A stretch of DNA of 64,000 nucleotides from Streptomyces griseomycini (GCF_014203535.1 NZ_JACHJI010000004.1:496001-560000); one strand, 5' to 3'; shown: positions 52,986 to 61,473, counted from the first letter of the stretch. The notes: generated by a model from the sequence alone, not told the origin. A program made the numbers and translations.

Positions 52986-54347
52986 ATGAACGGCAAGGCA
53001 CCCCTCGTCGTGGTCGGCGACGCCCTGCTGGACCGCGACCTGACCGGCCGCGCCGATCGGCTCGCGCCCGACGCGCCCGTCCCGGTGGTCGACGACTACG
53101 GGGAACGGACCCGCCCCGGCGGCGCCGCGCTCACCGCGTACCTCGCCGCACGCGACGGCCGCGAGGTCACCCTCGTCGCCGGCGTGGGCGACGACTCCGC
53201 GAGCCGGGAACTGCGGCGGCTCCTGACGCCCTGGGTCACCCTGGTCCCGCTGCCGCTGACCGGGCCGCTCCCGGAGAAGAGCCGCGTCCTGGCCGCGGAC
53301 CGGCCGGTGGCCCGTCTGGACCGCGGCAGCGGCCGCGCCTGCGAGGCCACCGACCGGGCCCGCGAGGTCGTCCGCGCCGCGCCCGCCGTCCTCGTCTCCG
53401 ACTACGGCCGGGGCACCGCCGACGTCCTCCGGGACGTCCTGGCCGCCCGCCCGCCGCTGCTCTGGGACCCCCACCCGCGCGGCGGCCCGCCGGTGCCCGG
53501 CACCCGGCTGGTCACCCCGGCCGAGAAGGAGGCGCTCGCCCTCGCACCGGACGGCGCGACCCCGCGCCGGGACCTCGCCGCCGCCGCCCGCAGCGCCGCC
53601 GCGCTGGTACGGCACTGGAAGGCCGCCGCCGTCGCGGTCACCCTCGGCGCGCGCGGCGCCCTCCTCTCGTACGGCGAGCATCCCCTGCTCGTCCCCGCCT
53701 CCGCCGTGCACCACGGCGACAGCTGCGGCGCCGGCGACCGGTTCGCCGCGACGGCGGCCGGGCTGCTCGCCGACGGCGCGCTGGTGGGCGAGGCCGTCGA
53801 GGCCGCCGTCGCCGCCGCGACCGACTTCGTCGGCGCGGGCGGCGCGGGCGCCCTGCCCCGGCCGGACGCCGTGCCCCCGCCGGCGGACGGCGACGACCCG
53901 TTCGCCCTCGCGGACCGGATCCGCACCGCCCACGGCACCGTCGTCGCGGCGGGCGGCTGCTTCGACCTCCTGCACGCCGGGCACGTCGGCCTGCTCCAGG
54001 CCGCCCGGGGGCTCGGCGACTGCCTGGTCGTCTGCGTCAACTCCGACGCCTCGGTGCGCCGCCGCAAGGGCGCGGGCCGCCCGGTCAACCCGCTCGCCGA
54101 CCGGGTCCGCGTGCTGCGCGCCCTGGCCTGCGTCGACGCCGTGGCCGTCTTCGACGAGGACACCCCCGAACGCCTCCTGGCCGACCTGCGCCCCGACGTG
54201 TGGGTCAAGGGCGGCGACTACGCCGCCGCCGACCTCCCCGAGGCGGCGCTGCTGGAGGAGTGGGGCGGCCAGGCGGTCCTCCTGCCGTACCTGGACGGCC
54301 GCTCGTCGACGAGGATGCTGGAACGCGCGGCGGAGGGGACGCGATGA
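52986..54347 (+). CDS. hldE: Bifunctional heptose-7-phosphate kinase/heptose-1-phosphate adenylyltransferase
   Basis: 453 residues, two domains as in E. coli HldE (477). Residues 1 to about 300 are a PfkB/ribokinase fold with LVVVGDALLDRDLTG, VLVSDYGRG and the catalytic GAGD at 248-251. Residues 316-453 are a nucleotidylyltransferase with GGCFDLLHAGHVGLLQAARG (HxGH at 330-333) and DGRSSTRML. It phosphorylates D-glycero-D-manno-heptose 7-phosphate at C1 and, after GmhB, joins the sugar phosphate to AMP, giving ADP-heptose. A separate C6 epimerase (HldD) was not seen, so the D-glycero form may be used. Confidence 0.9.
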   Translation: MNGKAPLVVVGDALLDRDLTGRADRLAPDAPVPVVDDYGERTRPGGAALTAYLAARDGREVTLVAGVGDDSASRELRRLLTPWVTLVPLPLTGPLPEKSRVLAADRPVARLDRGSGRACEATDRAREVVRAAPAVLVSDYGRGTADVLRDVLAARPPLLWDPHPRGGPPVPGTRLVTPAEKEALALAPDGATPRRDLAAAARSAAALVRHWKAAAVAVTLGARGALLSYGEHPLLVPASAVHHGDSCGAGDRFAATAAGLLADGALVGEAVEAAVAAATDFVGAGGAGALPRPDAVPPPADGDDPFALADRIRTAHGTVVAAGGCFDLLHAGHVGLLQAARGLGDCLVVCVNSDASVRRRKGAGRPVNPLADRVRVLRALACVDAVAVFDEDTPERLLADLRPDVWVKGGDYAAADLPEAALLEEWGGQAVLLPYLDGRSSTRMLERAAEGTR

Positions 54348-55765
54348 CCGCACCGCGCGCCCGCGGCGGGAATCCCACGGCCGACGAGCCGAAGCCCTTC
54401 CGACGGCAGGAGGCCGCCCCCCACCGGCCCCCCGGGCCGACACCGACCACGCGGGACGAGGCGGCCGCGCCGTCCGACGGCCCCGCGCCGGACGGCGGCC
54501 CCGCGCCGGACGGCGGCCCCGCGCCGGACGGCGGTCCCGTGCCGGGCGGTGGTCCCGTGCCGGGTGGAGGCTTCGCGTCGGGCCGTGGGCCGGTGGCTCC
54601 CGTGGTGCCGGGCCGGAGTCCGGTCGGTGGTCCGGTGCCGGGGGGCGGGCTGTCGGGCGGCGGTCCCGTGCCGGGGCGGGAGCCGGCGCCGGGCGGGTAC
54701 GGCGCCGCACCGTCCGGGCGGCACGGCGCAGCCGTTTCACCGCGGACGCACGCCGCCCCGGTGGCGGAGTCCGCCGCCCCGTCCCCCCGCCTCCTGGTCC
54801 TGCGCGCCCTCGGCCTCGGTGACCTGCTCGCCGGCGTCCCCGCACTGCGTGCGCTGCGACGGGCGTTCCCGGGGCACGAACTCGTGCTCGCCGCGCCCGC
54901 CGGGCTCGCTCCGGTCGCCGGGGCCACGGGGGCCGTGGACCGCGTACTGCCCGCCTCCGCACCCGGGCGCGCGGTCCCCCGCTCGCTCGACTGGACCGGA
55001 CCGCCCCCGGACGTCGCCGTCGACCTGCATGGCAACGGCCCGCCCAGCCACCGCCTGCTGAGCGACCTCGCCCCCCTGCGGCTGCTCGCGTTCGCGCACC
55101 CGGAGACCCCTGAGCTCGAGGGCCCGGCCTGGTACGCGGAGGAGCACGAGCGCGACCGCTGGTGCCGGCTGCTCCGCTGGTACGGCATCGACGCCGACCC
55201 CGCCGACCTGCTGCTGCCCCCGCCGCGCACCGCGTCCCCCGCCCCCGGCGCCGTCGTCCTGCACCCCGGCGCGGGCGCCCCCGCCCGCTGCTGGCCCGTC
55301 GAGCGGTACGCGGCCGTCGCGACCGCGCTGCGCGCACGCGGGCTGCGGGTCGTGGTCACCGGGGGAGCGGACGAGTCGGACCTGGTGGCGCGGCTCGCCA
55401 AGCAGGCCCGCCTGCCCGACACCGACGTCTTCGGCGGCGGCCTCCCCTTCGACCGGCTCTCCGCCCTGGTCGCCGGCGCCCGTGCCGTCGTCAGCGGCGA
55501 CACCGGCGTCGCCCACCTCGCCGTCGCCCACGCCGCCCCCACCGTGACCCTCTTCGGCCCGGTCCCGCCCCGCCGCTGGGGCCCGCCCGCGCACCCGCGC
55601 CACGTCGCCCTGTGGTACGGCCCGGAAGGCGACCCCCACGGCCGCCGACCCGACCCGGCGCTGTCGCGCATCACCCCCGAGGACGTCCTGAACGCCCTCG
55701 ACCGACTCGACCGATCCGACCGACCGCCCGCCCCCCGACGCCCGGGAGGGGAGAACGCGCCATGA
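54344..55765 (+). CDS. Glycosyltransferase family 9 with long disordered N-terminus
   Basis: 473 residues. The first 145 are low-complexity Gly/Pro/Ala/Asp text, including three copies of a six-residue unit (DGGPAP) encoded by an 18-base repeat at about 54479-54534. The GT9 domain then starts with LLVLRALGLGDLLAGVPALR, the normal N-terminus of heptosyltransferases. It shows VVLHPGAGAPARCWPVERYA, VVVTGGADESDLVARLA and VVSGDTGVAHLAVAHAAPTV for ADP-heptose binding. The ATG overlap with hldE fixes the annotated start. A true start inside the repeat region is less likely because coupling would be lost. Confidence 0.88.
   Translation: MTAPRARGGNPTADEPKPFRRQEAAPHRPPGPTPTTRDEAAAPSDGPAPDGGPAPDGGPAPDGGPVPGGGPVPGGGFASGRGPVAPVVPGRSPVGGPVPGGGLSGGGPVPGREPAPGGYGAAPSGRHGAAVSPRTHAAPVAESAAPSPRLLVLRALGLGDLLAGVPALRALRRAFPGHELVLAAPAGLAPVAGATGAVDRVLPASAPGRAVPRSLDWTGPPPDVAVDLHGNGPPSHRLLSDLAPLRLLAFAHPETPELEGPAWYAEEHERDRWCRLLRWYGIDADPADLLLPPPRTASPAPGAVVLHPGAGAPARCWPVERYAAVATALRARGLRVVVTGGADESDLVARLAKQARLPDTDVFGGGLPFDRLSALVAGARAVVSGDTGVAHLAVAHAAPTVTLFGPVPPRRWGPPAHPRHVALWYGPEGDPHGRRPDPALSRITPEDVLNALDRLDRSDRPPAPRRPGGENAP
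54479..54534 (+). repeat. 18-bp in-frame tandem repeat in the GT9 gene
   Basis: About three copies of GGCCCCGCGCCGGACGGC follow each other, encoding the Pro/Ala/Asp/Gly unit of the disordered N-terminus. Edges are approximate because flanking sequence is also repetitive. Confidence 0.7.
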
Positions 55766-56640
55766 CCACCCCGTCCACGAACGGCCGCCTCGGCATCGTC
55801 ATCGCCACCCGCGACCGCGCCGACCGACTGGCCGTCACCCTGCGCCACCTGCACGCCCTGCCCGAACGGCCGGAGATCCTCGTCGTCGACAACGCCTCCA
55901 CCGACGACACCCGCACCATGCTCGCCCGCGACTTCCCCGAGGTCCGCGTGCTGGCCCTCCCGGCCAACCACGGCGCCCTCGCCCGCAACCACGGCGTCCG
56001 CGTCCTCGACACCCCCTACGTGGCGTTCAGCGACGACGACTCCTGGTGGGCGCCCGGCTCCCTCGCCCGGGCGGTCGAACTGTTCGACGCCCACCCGCGG
56101 CTCGGTCTGATCGCCGCCCGCACCCTCGTCGGCCCGGCCGCCGACCCCGACCCGCTCAACGACGTCCTCGCCGACTCCCCGCTCGGCCCGGCCACCGACC
56201 TCCCCGGCACCCAGGTGCTCGGCTTCCTCGCCTGCGGCGCCGTCGTCCGCCGCCACGCCCTCCTCGACGCGGGCGGCTTCCACCGGCTGCTGTTCTTCGG
56301 CGGTGAGGAGACCCTGCTCGCCTACGACCTGGCCGCCCGCGGCTGGGGCGTCACCCACTGCCCCGAGGTCGTCGCCCACCACCACCCGGCTCCCGTGTCC
56401 CGCACCGGCCGCCCCGCGCTCCAGCGCCGCAACGAGCTCCTCACCGCCTGGCTGCGCCGTCCCGTCCCGTACGCCCTCGCCCGCACCGGAGCCCTCGCGG
56501 CCGAGGCCCGCGGCGACGACCACGCCCGGAGCGCGCTGCGCGGGGCCCTCGCCCGGCTGCCGGCCGCCCTGCGCGAGCGCAGGCCCCTGCCCCCGCACGT
56601 GGAGCGGGCCGCCCGGATCCTGGAGGGGAGGAGCGCGTGA
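55762..56640 (+). CDS. Glycosyltransferase family 2
   Basis: 292 residues. GT-A features: LGIVIATRDRADRLAVTLRHL, ILVVDNASTDDTRTML, the metal motif SDDDSWWAPGSLARAVELFD and the acceptor loop FFGGEETLLAYDLAARGWGV. It is closely similar in layout to the next gene, so the pair probably arose by duplication and may add successive sugars. The start overlaps the previous stop (ATGA) and the end overlaps the next start (GTGA). Confidence 0.9.
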   Translation: MTTPSTNGRLGIVIATRDRADRLAVTLRHLHALPERPEILVVDNASTDDTRTMLARDFPEVRVLALPANHGALARNHGVRVLDTPYVAFSDDDSWWAPGSLARAVELFDAHPRLGLIAARTLVGPAADPDPLNDVLADSPLGPATDLPGTQVLGFLACGAVVRRHALLDAGGFHRLLFFGGEETLLAYDLAARGWGVTHCPEVVAHHHPAPVSRTGRPALQRRNELLTAWLRRPVPYALARTGALAAEARGDDHARSALRGALARLPAALRERRPLPPHVERAARILEGRSA

Positions 56641-57533
56641 CGGACCCCCGCACGACCGTCGTCGTCATCACCCACAACCGGTGCGGCGAACTCCTGCGCA
56701 CCCTCGACCGCCTCGCCGGACTCCCGGAGAAGCCACCGGTGATCGTCACCGACAACGGCTCCACGGACGGCACCGCCCGGGCCGTCGCCCGCCACCACCC
56801 CCGGGTGCGGTTGCTGCGCCCCGGCCGCAACCTCGGCGCCGTCGGCCGCAACCTCGCGGTGCGCGAGGTCCGCACGCCCTACGTCGCCTTCTGCGACGAC
56901 GATTCCTGGTGGTCGCCCGGCTCCCTGACCGGCGCCGCCGACCTGCTCGACCGGCACCCGGCGCTCGGCTCGGTCACGGCACGGATCATCGTCGAGCCGG
57001 ACGGCACCGACGACCCGATCGTCCGCGAACTGCGCGACTCGCCCGTGCCCGGTCCGCCCTGGCTGCCCGGACCGGCCCTCGGCTCGTTCCTGGCCGCCGC
57101 CACCGTCCTGCGCACCGACGCCTTCCGGACCGCGGGCGGCTTCCACCCGAGGCTGTGGCTCGGCGGCGAGGAGGAACTGCTCGCCGCCGACCTGGCGTCC
57201 GACGGCTGGTGGCTGGTCTACGCCGATCACCTGACGATCCACCACCAGGCCTCTCCGGCGCGGGACTCCACGCTGCGCCGGATGCACGGCATCCGCAACA
57301 CCCTGTGGTTCACCTGGCTGCGCCGTCCGGCCGGACCCGCGCTGCGCCGCACCCTGGACCTCGCCCGCACGGTCCCGCGCGACACCACCTCCCTGCGGGC
57401 CTTCGCCGAGGCGGCGGCCGCCCTGCCCTGGGTCCTGCGCGAACGCCGCGTCCTGCCCCACGAGGTCGAGTCCCGGCTGCGCCTGCTGGAACCGGCCCAG
57501 CGCACCTCCACGGCCCGCCGTTACACGGGCTGA
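56637..57533 (+). CDS. Glycosyltransferase family 2, last gene of the cluster
   Basis: 298 residues from a GTG. The motifs match the preceding enzyme: VVVITHNRCGELLRTLDRLA, VIVTDNGSTDGTARAVA, CDDDSWWSPGSLTGAADLLD and WLGGEEELLAADLASDGWWL. The tail is helical and basic. A very strong terminator begins six bases after its stop, so it closes the transcript. Confidence 0.9.
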   Translation: MTDPRTTVVVITHNRCGELLRTLDRLAGLPEKPPVIVTDNGSTDGTARAVARHHPRVRLLRPGRNLGAVGRNLAVREVRTPYVAFCDDDSWWSPGSLTGAADLLDRHPALGSVTARIIVEPDGTDDPIVRELRDSPVPGPPWLPGPALGSFLAAATVLRTDAFRTAGGFHPRLWLGGEEELLAADLASDGWWLVYADHLTIHHQASPARDSTLRRMHGIRNTLWFTWLRRPAGPALRRTLDLARTVPRDTTSLRAFAEAAAALPWVLRERRVLPHEVESRLRLLEPAQRTSTARRYTG

Positions 57534-57538
57534 CCCAC

Positions 57539-57594
57539 CACGCGGTGACGGGGCCCGCCCGCCGGCATCGGCGGGCGGGCCCCGTCACCGCGTG
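57539..57594. terminator. Exceptionally long terminator of the glycan operon
   Basis: A perfect 26-bp stem with a four-base loop (GCAT), beginning CACGCGGTGACG and ending CGTCACCGCGTG. It separates the operon from the convergent small genes and can stop transcription from both sides. Confidence 0.9.
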
Positions 57595-57633
57595 CGCGGC
57601 ACAGCACGGCCGCGGCCCGGTCGTGGCACGGGC

Positions 57634-57834
57634 TCAGCCGGTGCTCTCCGGGCGCTCGCCCTTGGGGCCGCGTCCCCGCTCGGTGCGCGGGCCGCGGCCG
57701 CGCCACCCCTCGCCCTCCTGCAGCTCGTCGTTCGCGGCCGCGTTGGCGTCCTGGTCGGAGACACCGGACCGTTCGGCGTCCTTGCGGTACCTGGCCCGTC
57801 GGGTGTCGTACTTCTTGCTTCCGGGTTCGGGCAC
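57634..57834 (-). CDS. Small charged protein, actinomycete-type
   Basis: 66 residues from a GTG that stands at proper distance from AGGAGGTGA. It is highly charged (KKYDTRRARYRKDAERSGVS, then DQDANAAANDELQEGEGWRG) with no hydrophobic segment. Short proteins of this kind are common in Streptomyces and have no known role. It lies 52 bases downstream of the DUF3040 gene on the same strand and may share its transcript. Confidence 0.65.
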   Translation of the reverse strand: MPEPGSKKYDTRRARYRKDAERSGVSDQDANAAANDELQEGEGWRGRGPRTERGRGPKGERPESTG

Positions 57835-57886
57835 GACGATCACCTCCTGCCGGGCCGGGTCCCCGCCGCCCCCGGAGGACAAACGC

Positions 57887-58207
57887 TCAGCCGCCCGACC
57901 ACCGGCACAGCAGCCGGAAGGCCGCGAACAGCGTCAGCGGCCACACCGCCGCGAACGCCCCGATCACGCCGGGAGCCGAGGTGACCATCCCGGCCACCAT
58001 CAGCGCGACCGACACCGCGAGGAGCGCGGCCACGGTCCGGCCGCGCGGACGGTACGACGCCGCCCGCCGCAGCAGGCGCGGCACGTCGGGCCCCCGGCGC
58101 AACCGCAGCGTGCGCAGCCGCCGGTCGAGCCGGCGGTCACGGCGCAGGGCCCGTTCGATCTCGTCGAGGACGTGCTGTTCGTGATCGGGGAGCCGACCGG
58201 TGGACAC
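57887..58207 (-). CDS. DUF3040 membrane protein
   Basis: 106 residues. It begins with a basic/acidic helix (LPDHEQHVLDEIERALRRDR), the DUF3040 hallmark, and has two membrane helices (TVAALLAVSVALMVAGMV, VIGAFAAVWPLTLFAAFRLL). These small proteins are widespread in actinobacteria, often near cell-division or envelope genes, and have no assigned function. It is followed at short distance by the small charged protein gene. Confidence 0.8.
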   Translation of the reverse strand: MSTGRLPDHEQHVLDEIERALRRDRRLDRRLRTLRLRRGPDVPRLLRRAASYRPRGRTVAALLAVSVALMVAGMVTSAPGVIGAFAAVWPLTLFAAFRLLCRWSGG

Positions 58208-58261
58208 CGTCCCTCCTCCAGGGCGAGCGGGAGGATCCCGGGTGCCCGGGAGGGCCCCGCG

Positions 58262-59167
58262 CTAACCGGCGCGGGACGCCAGCGCCTCCACCAGCCGGTC
58301 CGCGCCGTCCGGCACCCGGCCCTCCCGGAACGCGTCGCGGACCTGCCGGGCGGCCACCCGGCCCGAGGTGAGGCACCAGTCCCACCACCGCTCCAGCCGG
58401 CGCGCGTCCAGCTGCTCGGCGGTCAGCAGCGCGGGCCAGCCGCAGGCGCGGGCCTGCGCGGTCACCTTCGCCCCGCCCGCGACCGGGTCCACGGCCAGCA
58501 CCGGCGTGCCGACCCGCAGCGCGAGCACCAGGCCGTGCAGCCGGTCGGTGACGACGAGGTCGAGGCGGGCCAGCACCGACTGCACCTGCGCGGGCGTCGC
58601 GCTCAGGTGCCAGTCGTGCGTGTCCAGCCGGGTCTCCAGCTCCAGCCGGGCGCAGTCCTTGCCGGCCAGCCAGTGCGTCACCCGGTCCGCGACCTGTCCG
58701 TGCCTCCGCTGCTGCCCGTACTCCTGCTGTCCGTGGGTGAGGATCACCCCGACCACGGGCCGGGCGGGCACCGCCGGCGCGCGGGCCGACAGGTCCTCGG
58801 ACGGCTCGCTGCCGGGGGCGTCCCGCGCCAGCACCCGGTGGAACCCGGTCACGGCCGCGCCGTCGGGGTCGATCACGGAGGTCCCCACGGCGATCCGCAC
58901 GCAGTGCGCGAAACGCCGGTGCAGTTCCTCGACCTGCGGCCCGTGCAGCGGGCCGCACACGAACACCAGATGGGAGTAGTCGCGGGGCCGTACGTCGTCC
59001 AGGTGCCGGGCGTCCGGCAGGAAGCCGGGGCTCCAGACGACGTCGTAGGGGATCCGCGCCCGGCGCAGCACCTCCTCCACCCGGTGCAGCGCCAGCACGT
59101 CCCCGGCGGTCGCCTCCCCGTCGCGGAAGCTGAACCACCCGGTCAGCAGGACTCTCTCCGGTCGCAT
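58262..59167 (-). CDS. Polysaccharide pyruvyltransferase-family protein
   Basis: 301 residues. The start MRPERVLLTGWFSFRDGEAT and the C-terminal signature VVTDRLHGLVLALRVGTPVLAVDP, with the RLHG sequence typical of the family, place it among PssM/WcaK-type proteins. These add ketal pyruvate from phosphoenolpyruvate to sugars of exopolysaccharides, or act as related glycan transferases. The ATG at 59167 is preferred over the GTG at 59185, which lies in weaker context. Its position beside the heptose/carbamoyl cluster on the other strand suggests that it modifies the same or a related glycan. Confidence 0.82.
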   Translation of the reverse strand: MRPERVLLTGWFSFRDGEATAGDVLALHRVEEVLRRARIPYDVVWSPGFLPDARHLDDVRPRDYSHLVFVCGPLHGPQVEELHRRFAHCVRIAVGTSVIDPDGAAVTGFHRVLARDAPGSEPSEDLSARAPAVPARPVVGVILTHGQQEYGQQRRHGQVADRVTHWLAGKDCARLELETRLDTHDWHLSATPAQVQSVLARLDLVVTDRLHGLVLALRVGTPVLAVDPVAGGAKVTAQARACGWPALLTAEQLDARRLERWWDWCLTSGRVAARQVRDAFREGRVPDGADRLVEALASRAG

Positions 59168-59476
59168 GAGTTCTGTTCCGTGCACAGTGCCACCGAGTGC
59201 CCCGCTCCGGGGGAAGGCAATCAGCCCTCCGGGCCGGCCGGACGGCGAGGAGCCGACGGGGAAACGACGGGGAACCGGCGAGGAGCCACCGGGGCGAGGG
59301 CCCGGGGCGGGGCGCCGGATGCCCGGCCAGTGCCCGCAGTGCCTCGTGCCGCGTCCGTTCGGTCACCTCGCGTTCCGCCACGACGTCGCCGCGTTCGCGC
59401 ACCAGGCCCTCGCGGACCGGCAGGTGATCGTCCCTCGCGGACAGGAACTGACCGCGAGCACCGTTAGCGTGGCGGC
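59168..59476. other. Divergent intergenic region, no gene seen
   Basis: The 309 bases between the pyruvyltransferase-like gene and the AlkZ-like gene contain no supported frame. They must hold both promoters; I saw no convincing -35/-10 pair, palindrome or repeat. Confidence 0.5.
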
Positions 59477-60595
59477 ATGACGAAGACGAAGCGGAGCGCC
59501 ACTCCGCCGGTCGCCGGTGTGCTCGGCGTCCGGGCCCTGAACCGCGCCACCCTCGCACGGCAGCTCCTGCTGCGCCGCTCGCCGATGTCCGCCGAGGCCG
59601 CGGTCGCGCACCTGGTCGGGCTCCAGGCGCAGAACGTCAAGCCGCCCTACTACGCGCTCGCCGCCCGCCTCGACGGCTTCACCCCCGAGGCGCTGTCCCG
59701 GCCGATGGCCGACCGCGCGGTGGTCCGCATCGTCACCCTGCGCTCGACCCTCCACACCCACACCGCCCACGACTGCCTCACCCTGCGGCCGCTGGTGCAG
59801 CCCGCCCGCGACCGCGAGCTCAACGGCTTCCGCGAGGGCCTCGCCGGCGTCGACCCGGACCGGCTCGCGGCCCTCGCCCGCGAGCTCGTGGAGGAGGAGC
59901 CGCGCACCATGGGGCAGCTGCGCGAGGCCCTGCTGAAGGAGTGGCCCGACGCCGACCCGCAGGCCCTCTCCGTCGCCGCCCGCTGCAGGCTCCCCCTCGT
60001 CCAGACCACCCCGCGCGGACTGTGGGGCCGCAGCGGTCAGGTCACGCTCACCACCGCCGAGCACTGGCTGGGCCGTCCCGCCGAGCCGGCGCCCGCGCCC
60101 GACGCGACCGTGCTGCGCTACCTCGCCGCCTTCGGCCCGGCCTCCGTGAAGGACATGCAGACCTGGGCCGGACTGACCCGGCTGCGCGACGCCTTCGAGC
60201 GCCTCCGGCCGCGCCTCGTCACCTTCCGCGACGAGAGCGGCGTCGAGCTCTTCGACCTCCCGGACGCCCCCCGCCCCGACCCGGACACCCCGGCGCCGCC
60301 GCGCTTCCTGCCCGAGTTCGACAACCTGCTGCTCTCCCACGCCGACCGCACGCGCGTCGTGCCGCCCGAGTTCCGGGGCCGCGCCTGGCAGGGCAACACC
60401 GCCCACCGCACCCTCCTCGTCGACGGATTCCTGGCGGGCCTGTGGCGGCTGGCGGAGGACGCCCTCGTCGTCGAGCCGTTCGGCCGGCTCACCGAGTCGC
60501 AGCGGGCGGAGGTCACCGCGGAGGGGGAGCGGATGCTCCGCACCCTGCACCCGGGCACGGCGTACGACATCCGTTTCGGGACGGTGCGGGCGTAG
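59477..60595 (+). CDS. HTH_42-type DNA glycosylase, AlkZ-like
   Basis: 372 residues of the winged-helix family PF06224. Residues 44-56 read AHLVGLQAQNVKP. The Gln50-Ala-Gln52 triplet matches the catalytic QxQ of AlkZ-like (AZL) glycosylases, whereas the YcaQ/AlkX branch has QxD. Further family text: VRIVTLRSTLHTHTAHDCL, VLRYLAAFGPASVKDMQTWA and LPEFDNLLLSHADRTRVV. AZL enzymes cut alkylated bases, including interstrand cross-links, from DNA, and often protect Streptomyces from their own genotoxins. No toxin biosynthesis genes are in the window. The gene is convergent with the trypsin gene across a terminator. Confidence 0.82.
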   Translation: MTKTKRSATPPVAGVLGVRALNRATLARQLLLRRSPMSAEAAVAHLVGLQAQNVKPPYYALAARLDGFTPEALSRPMADRAVVRIVTLRSTLHTHTAHDCLTLRPLVQPARDRELNGFREGLAGVDPDRLAALARELVEEEPRTMGQLREALLKEWPDADPQALSVAARCRLPLVQTTPRGLWGRSGQVTLTTAEHWLGRPAEPAPAPDATVLRYLAAFGPASVKDMQTWAGLTRLRDAFERLRPRLVTFRDESGVELFDLPDAPRPDPDTPAPPRFLPEFDNLLLSHADRTRVVPPEFRGRAWQGNTAHRTLLVDGFLAGLWRLAEDALVVEPFGRLTESQRAEVTAEGERMLRTLHPGTAYDIRFGTVRA

Positions 60596-60606
60596 CGGCA
60601 TGGAGA

Positions 60607-60647
60607 GGGGGCGTTGCGGGCTGCTCGTGGAAGCCCGCAACGCCCCC
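60607..60647. terminator. Bidirectional terminator between convergent genes
   Basis: GGGGGCGTTGCGGGCT pairs perfectly with AGCCCGCAACGCCCCC around nine bases, 11 bases after the AlkZ-like stop and 40 before the end of the trypsin gene. Confidence 0.88.
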
Positions 60648-60687
60648 TGGCTCGCTCCCTGAGGGGTACTCAGGAAACCTTGCGGAT

Positions 60688-61473
60688 CTATGAGTCGACC
60701 TGGGCTGCGACCTGTCCGGAGAACGTGGTCAGCCGGGTGTACACGCCCGGGTAGCCGGCCGCCGCGCAGCCGTCGCCCCAGGAGGTGATCCCCGCGAGGC
60801 GGCCCCCGATGAGCAGCGGCCCGCCGCTGTCGCCCTGGCAGGTGTCCACGCCGCCGGCGGAGTACCCGGCGCACACCATGTCGCTCTGCACGAACCGGGA
60901 GCCGTACGAGCCGCGGCAGCTCGCGTCGGAGACGGTCGGCACGGTCGCGGTGCGCAGCTGGTCGGAGGAGCTGCCGCCCGAGGAGGTGGTGCCCCAGCCG
61001 AGGACGCGGGCGGTGGTGCCGGCCGCGTACACCGAGGTGTCCGAGGACGACACGTACCCCACGGGGGTGTACGGCATCGGCGTCGACAGCGTCAGCACCG
61101 CCACGTCGTCACCCCGGGTGACGCGTCTGTAGTCCGGGTGGATCCATATCCCGCTGACCCTGGCGACCGTGCCGTTCGTGCCGCTGAGGTAGGTGCGCCC
61201 GCCGACCACGCGCACGCTGCTCGTGGTCTCGCCGACCATGCAGTGCGCGGCCGTGACCACCTTGGTGGGCGACACCAGGGTGCCGCCGCAGAACTGGTCC
61301 TGCGAGGCGTCGGTGATCTGCATCATGAACGGGTACGCGGACGTCGTGGTCGTCGTACCGCCGACGACCGGCTGCGGGGCGGCGGCGGCGGAGGGGGCGG
61401 CGAGCAGCGCGGCCGCGGCGGCGGCGGTGGCCGCGGCGGCGGCGGCCTTCCTGGCACGGGTGAGCCCGGGCAT
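60688..61473 (-). CDS. Secreted trypsin-like serine protease
   Basis: 261 residues. The signal peptide (KAAAAAATAAAAAALLAAPS and cleavage near SAAAA) is followed by a short propeptide and the mature start VVGGTTTTTSAYPFMMQITD. Chymotrypsin-fold triad: His in VTAAHCMVGE, Asp in RGDDVAVLTL and Ser in DTCQGDSGGPLL. The aspartate six residues before the serine (VDTCQGDSGG) gives trypsin-like preference for Arg or Lys, and the cysteines fit three disulfides. It is close in length and motifs to Streptomyces griseus trypsin. GTGAGGAG lies before the ATG. Expression is probably tied to development. Confidence 0.92.
   Translation of the reverse strand: MPGLTRARKAAAAAATAAAAAALLAAPSAAAAPQPVVGGTTTTTSAYPFMMQITDASQDQFCGGTLVSPTKVVTAAHCMVGETTSSVRVVGGRTYLSGTNGTVARVSGIWIHPDYRRVTRGDDVAVLTLSTPMPYTPVGYVSSSDTSVYAAGTTARVLGWGTTSSGGSSSDQLRTATVPTVSDASCRGSYGSRFVQSDMVCAGYSAGGVDTCQGDSGGPLLIGGRLAGITSWGDGCAAAGYPGVYTRLTTFSGQVAAQVDS

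Noticed and set aside
44664..57533. Classical O-antigen or capsule locus
   Set aside because: No flippase, polymerase, chain-length regulator, ABC exporter or priming phosphoglycosyltransferase was found, so only precursor supply, transfer and decoration are supported.
56303..59467. Open frame of 1054 codons on the plus strand
   Set aside because: It overlaps two GT2 genes, a perfect terminator stem and three minus-strand genes. The translation is low-complexity with no family features.
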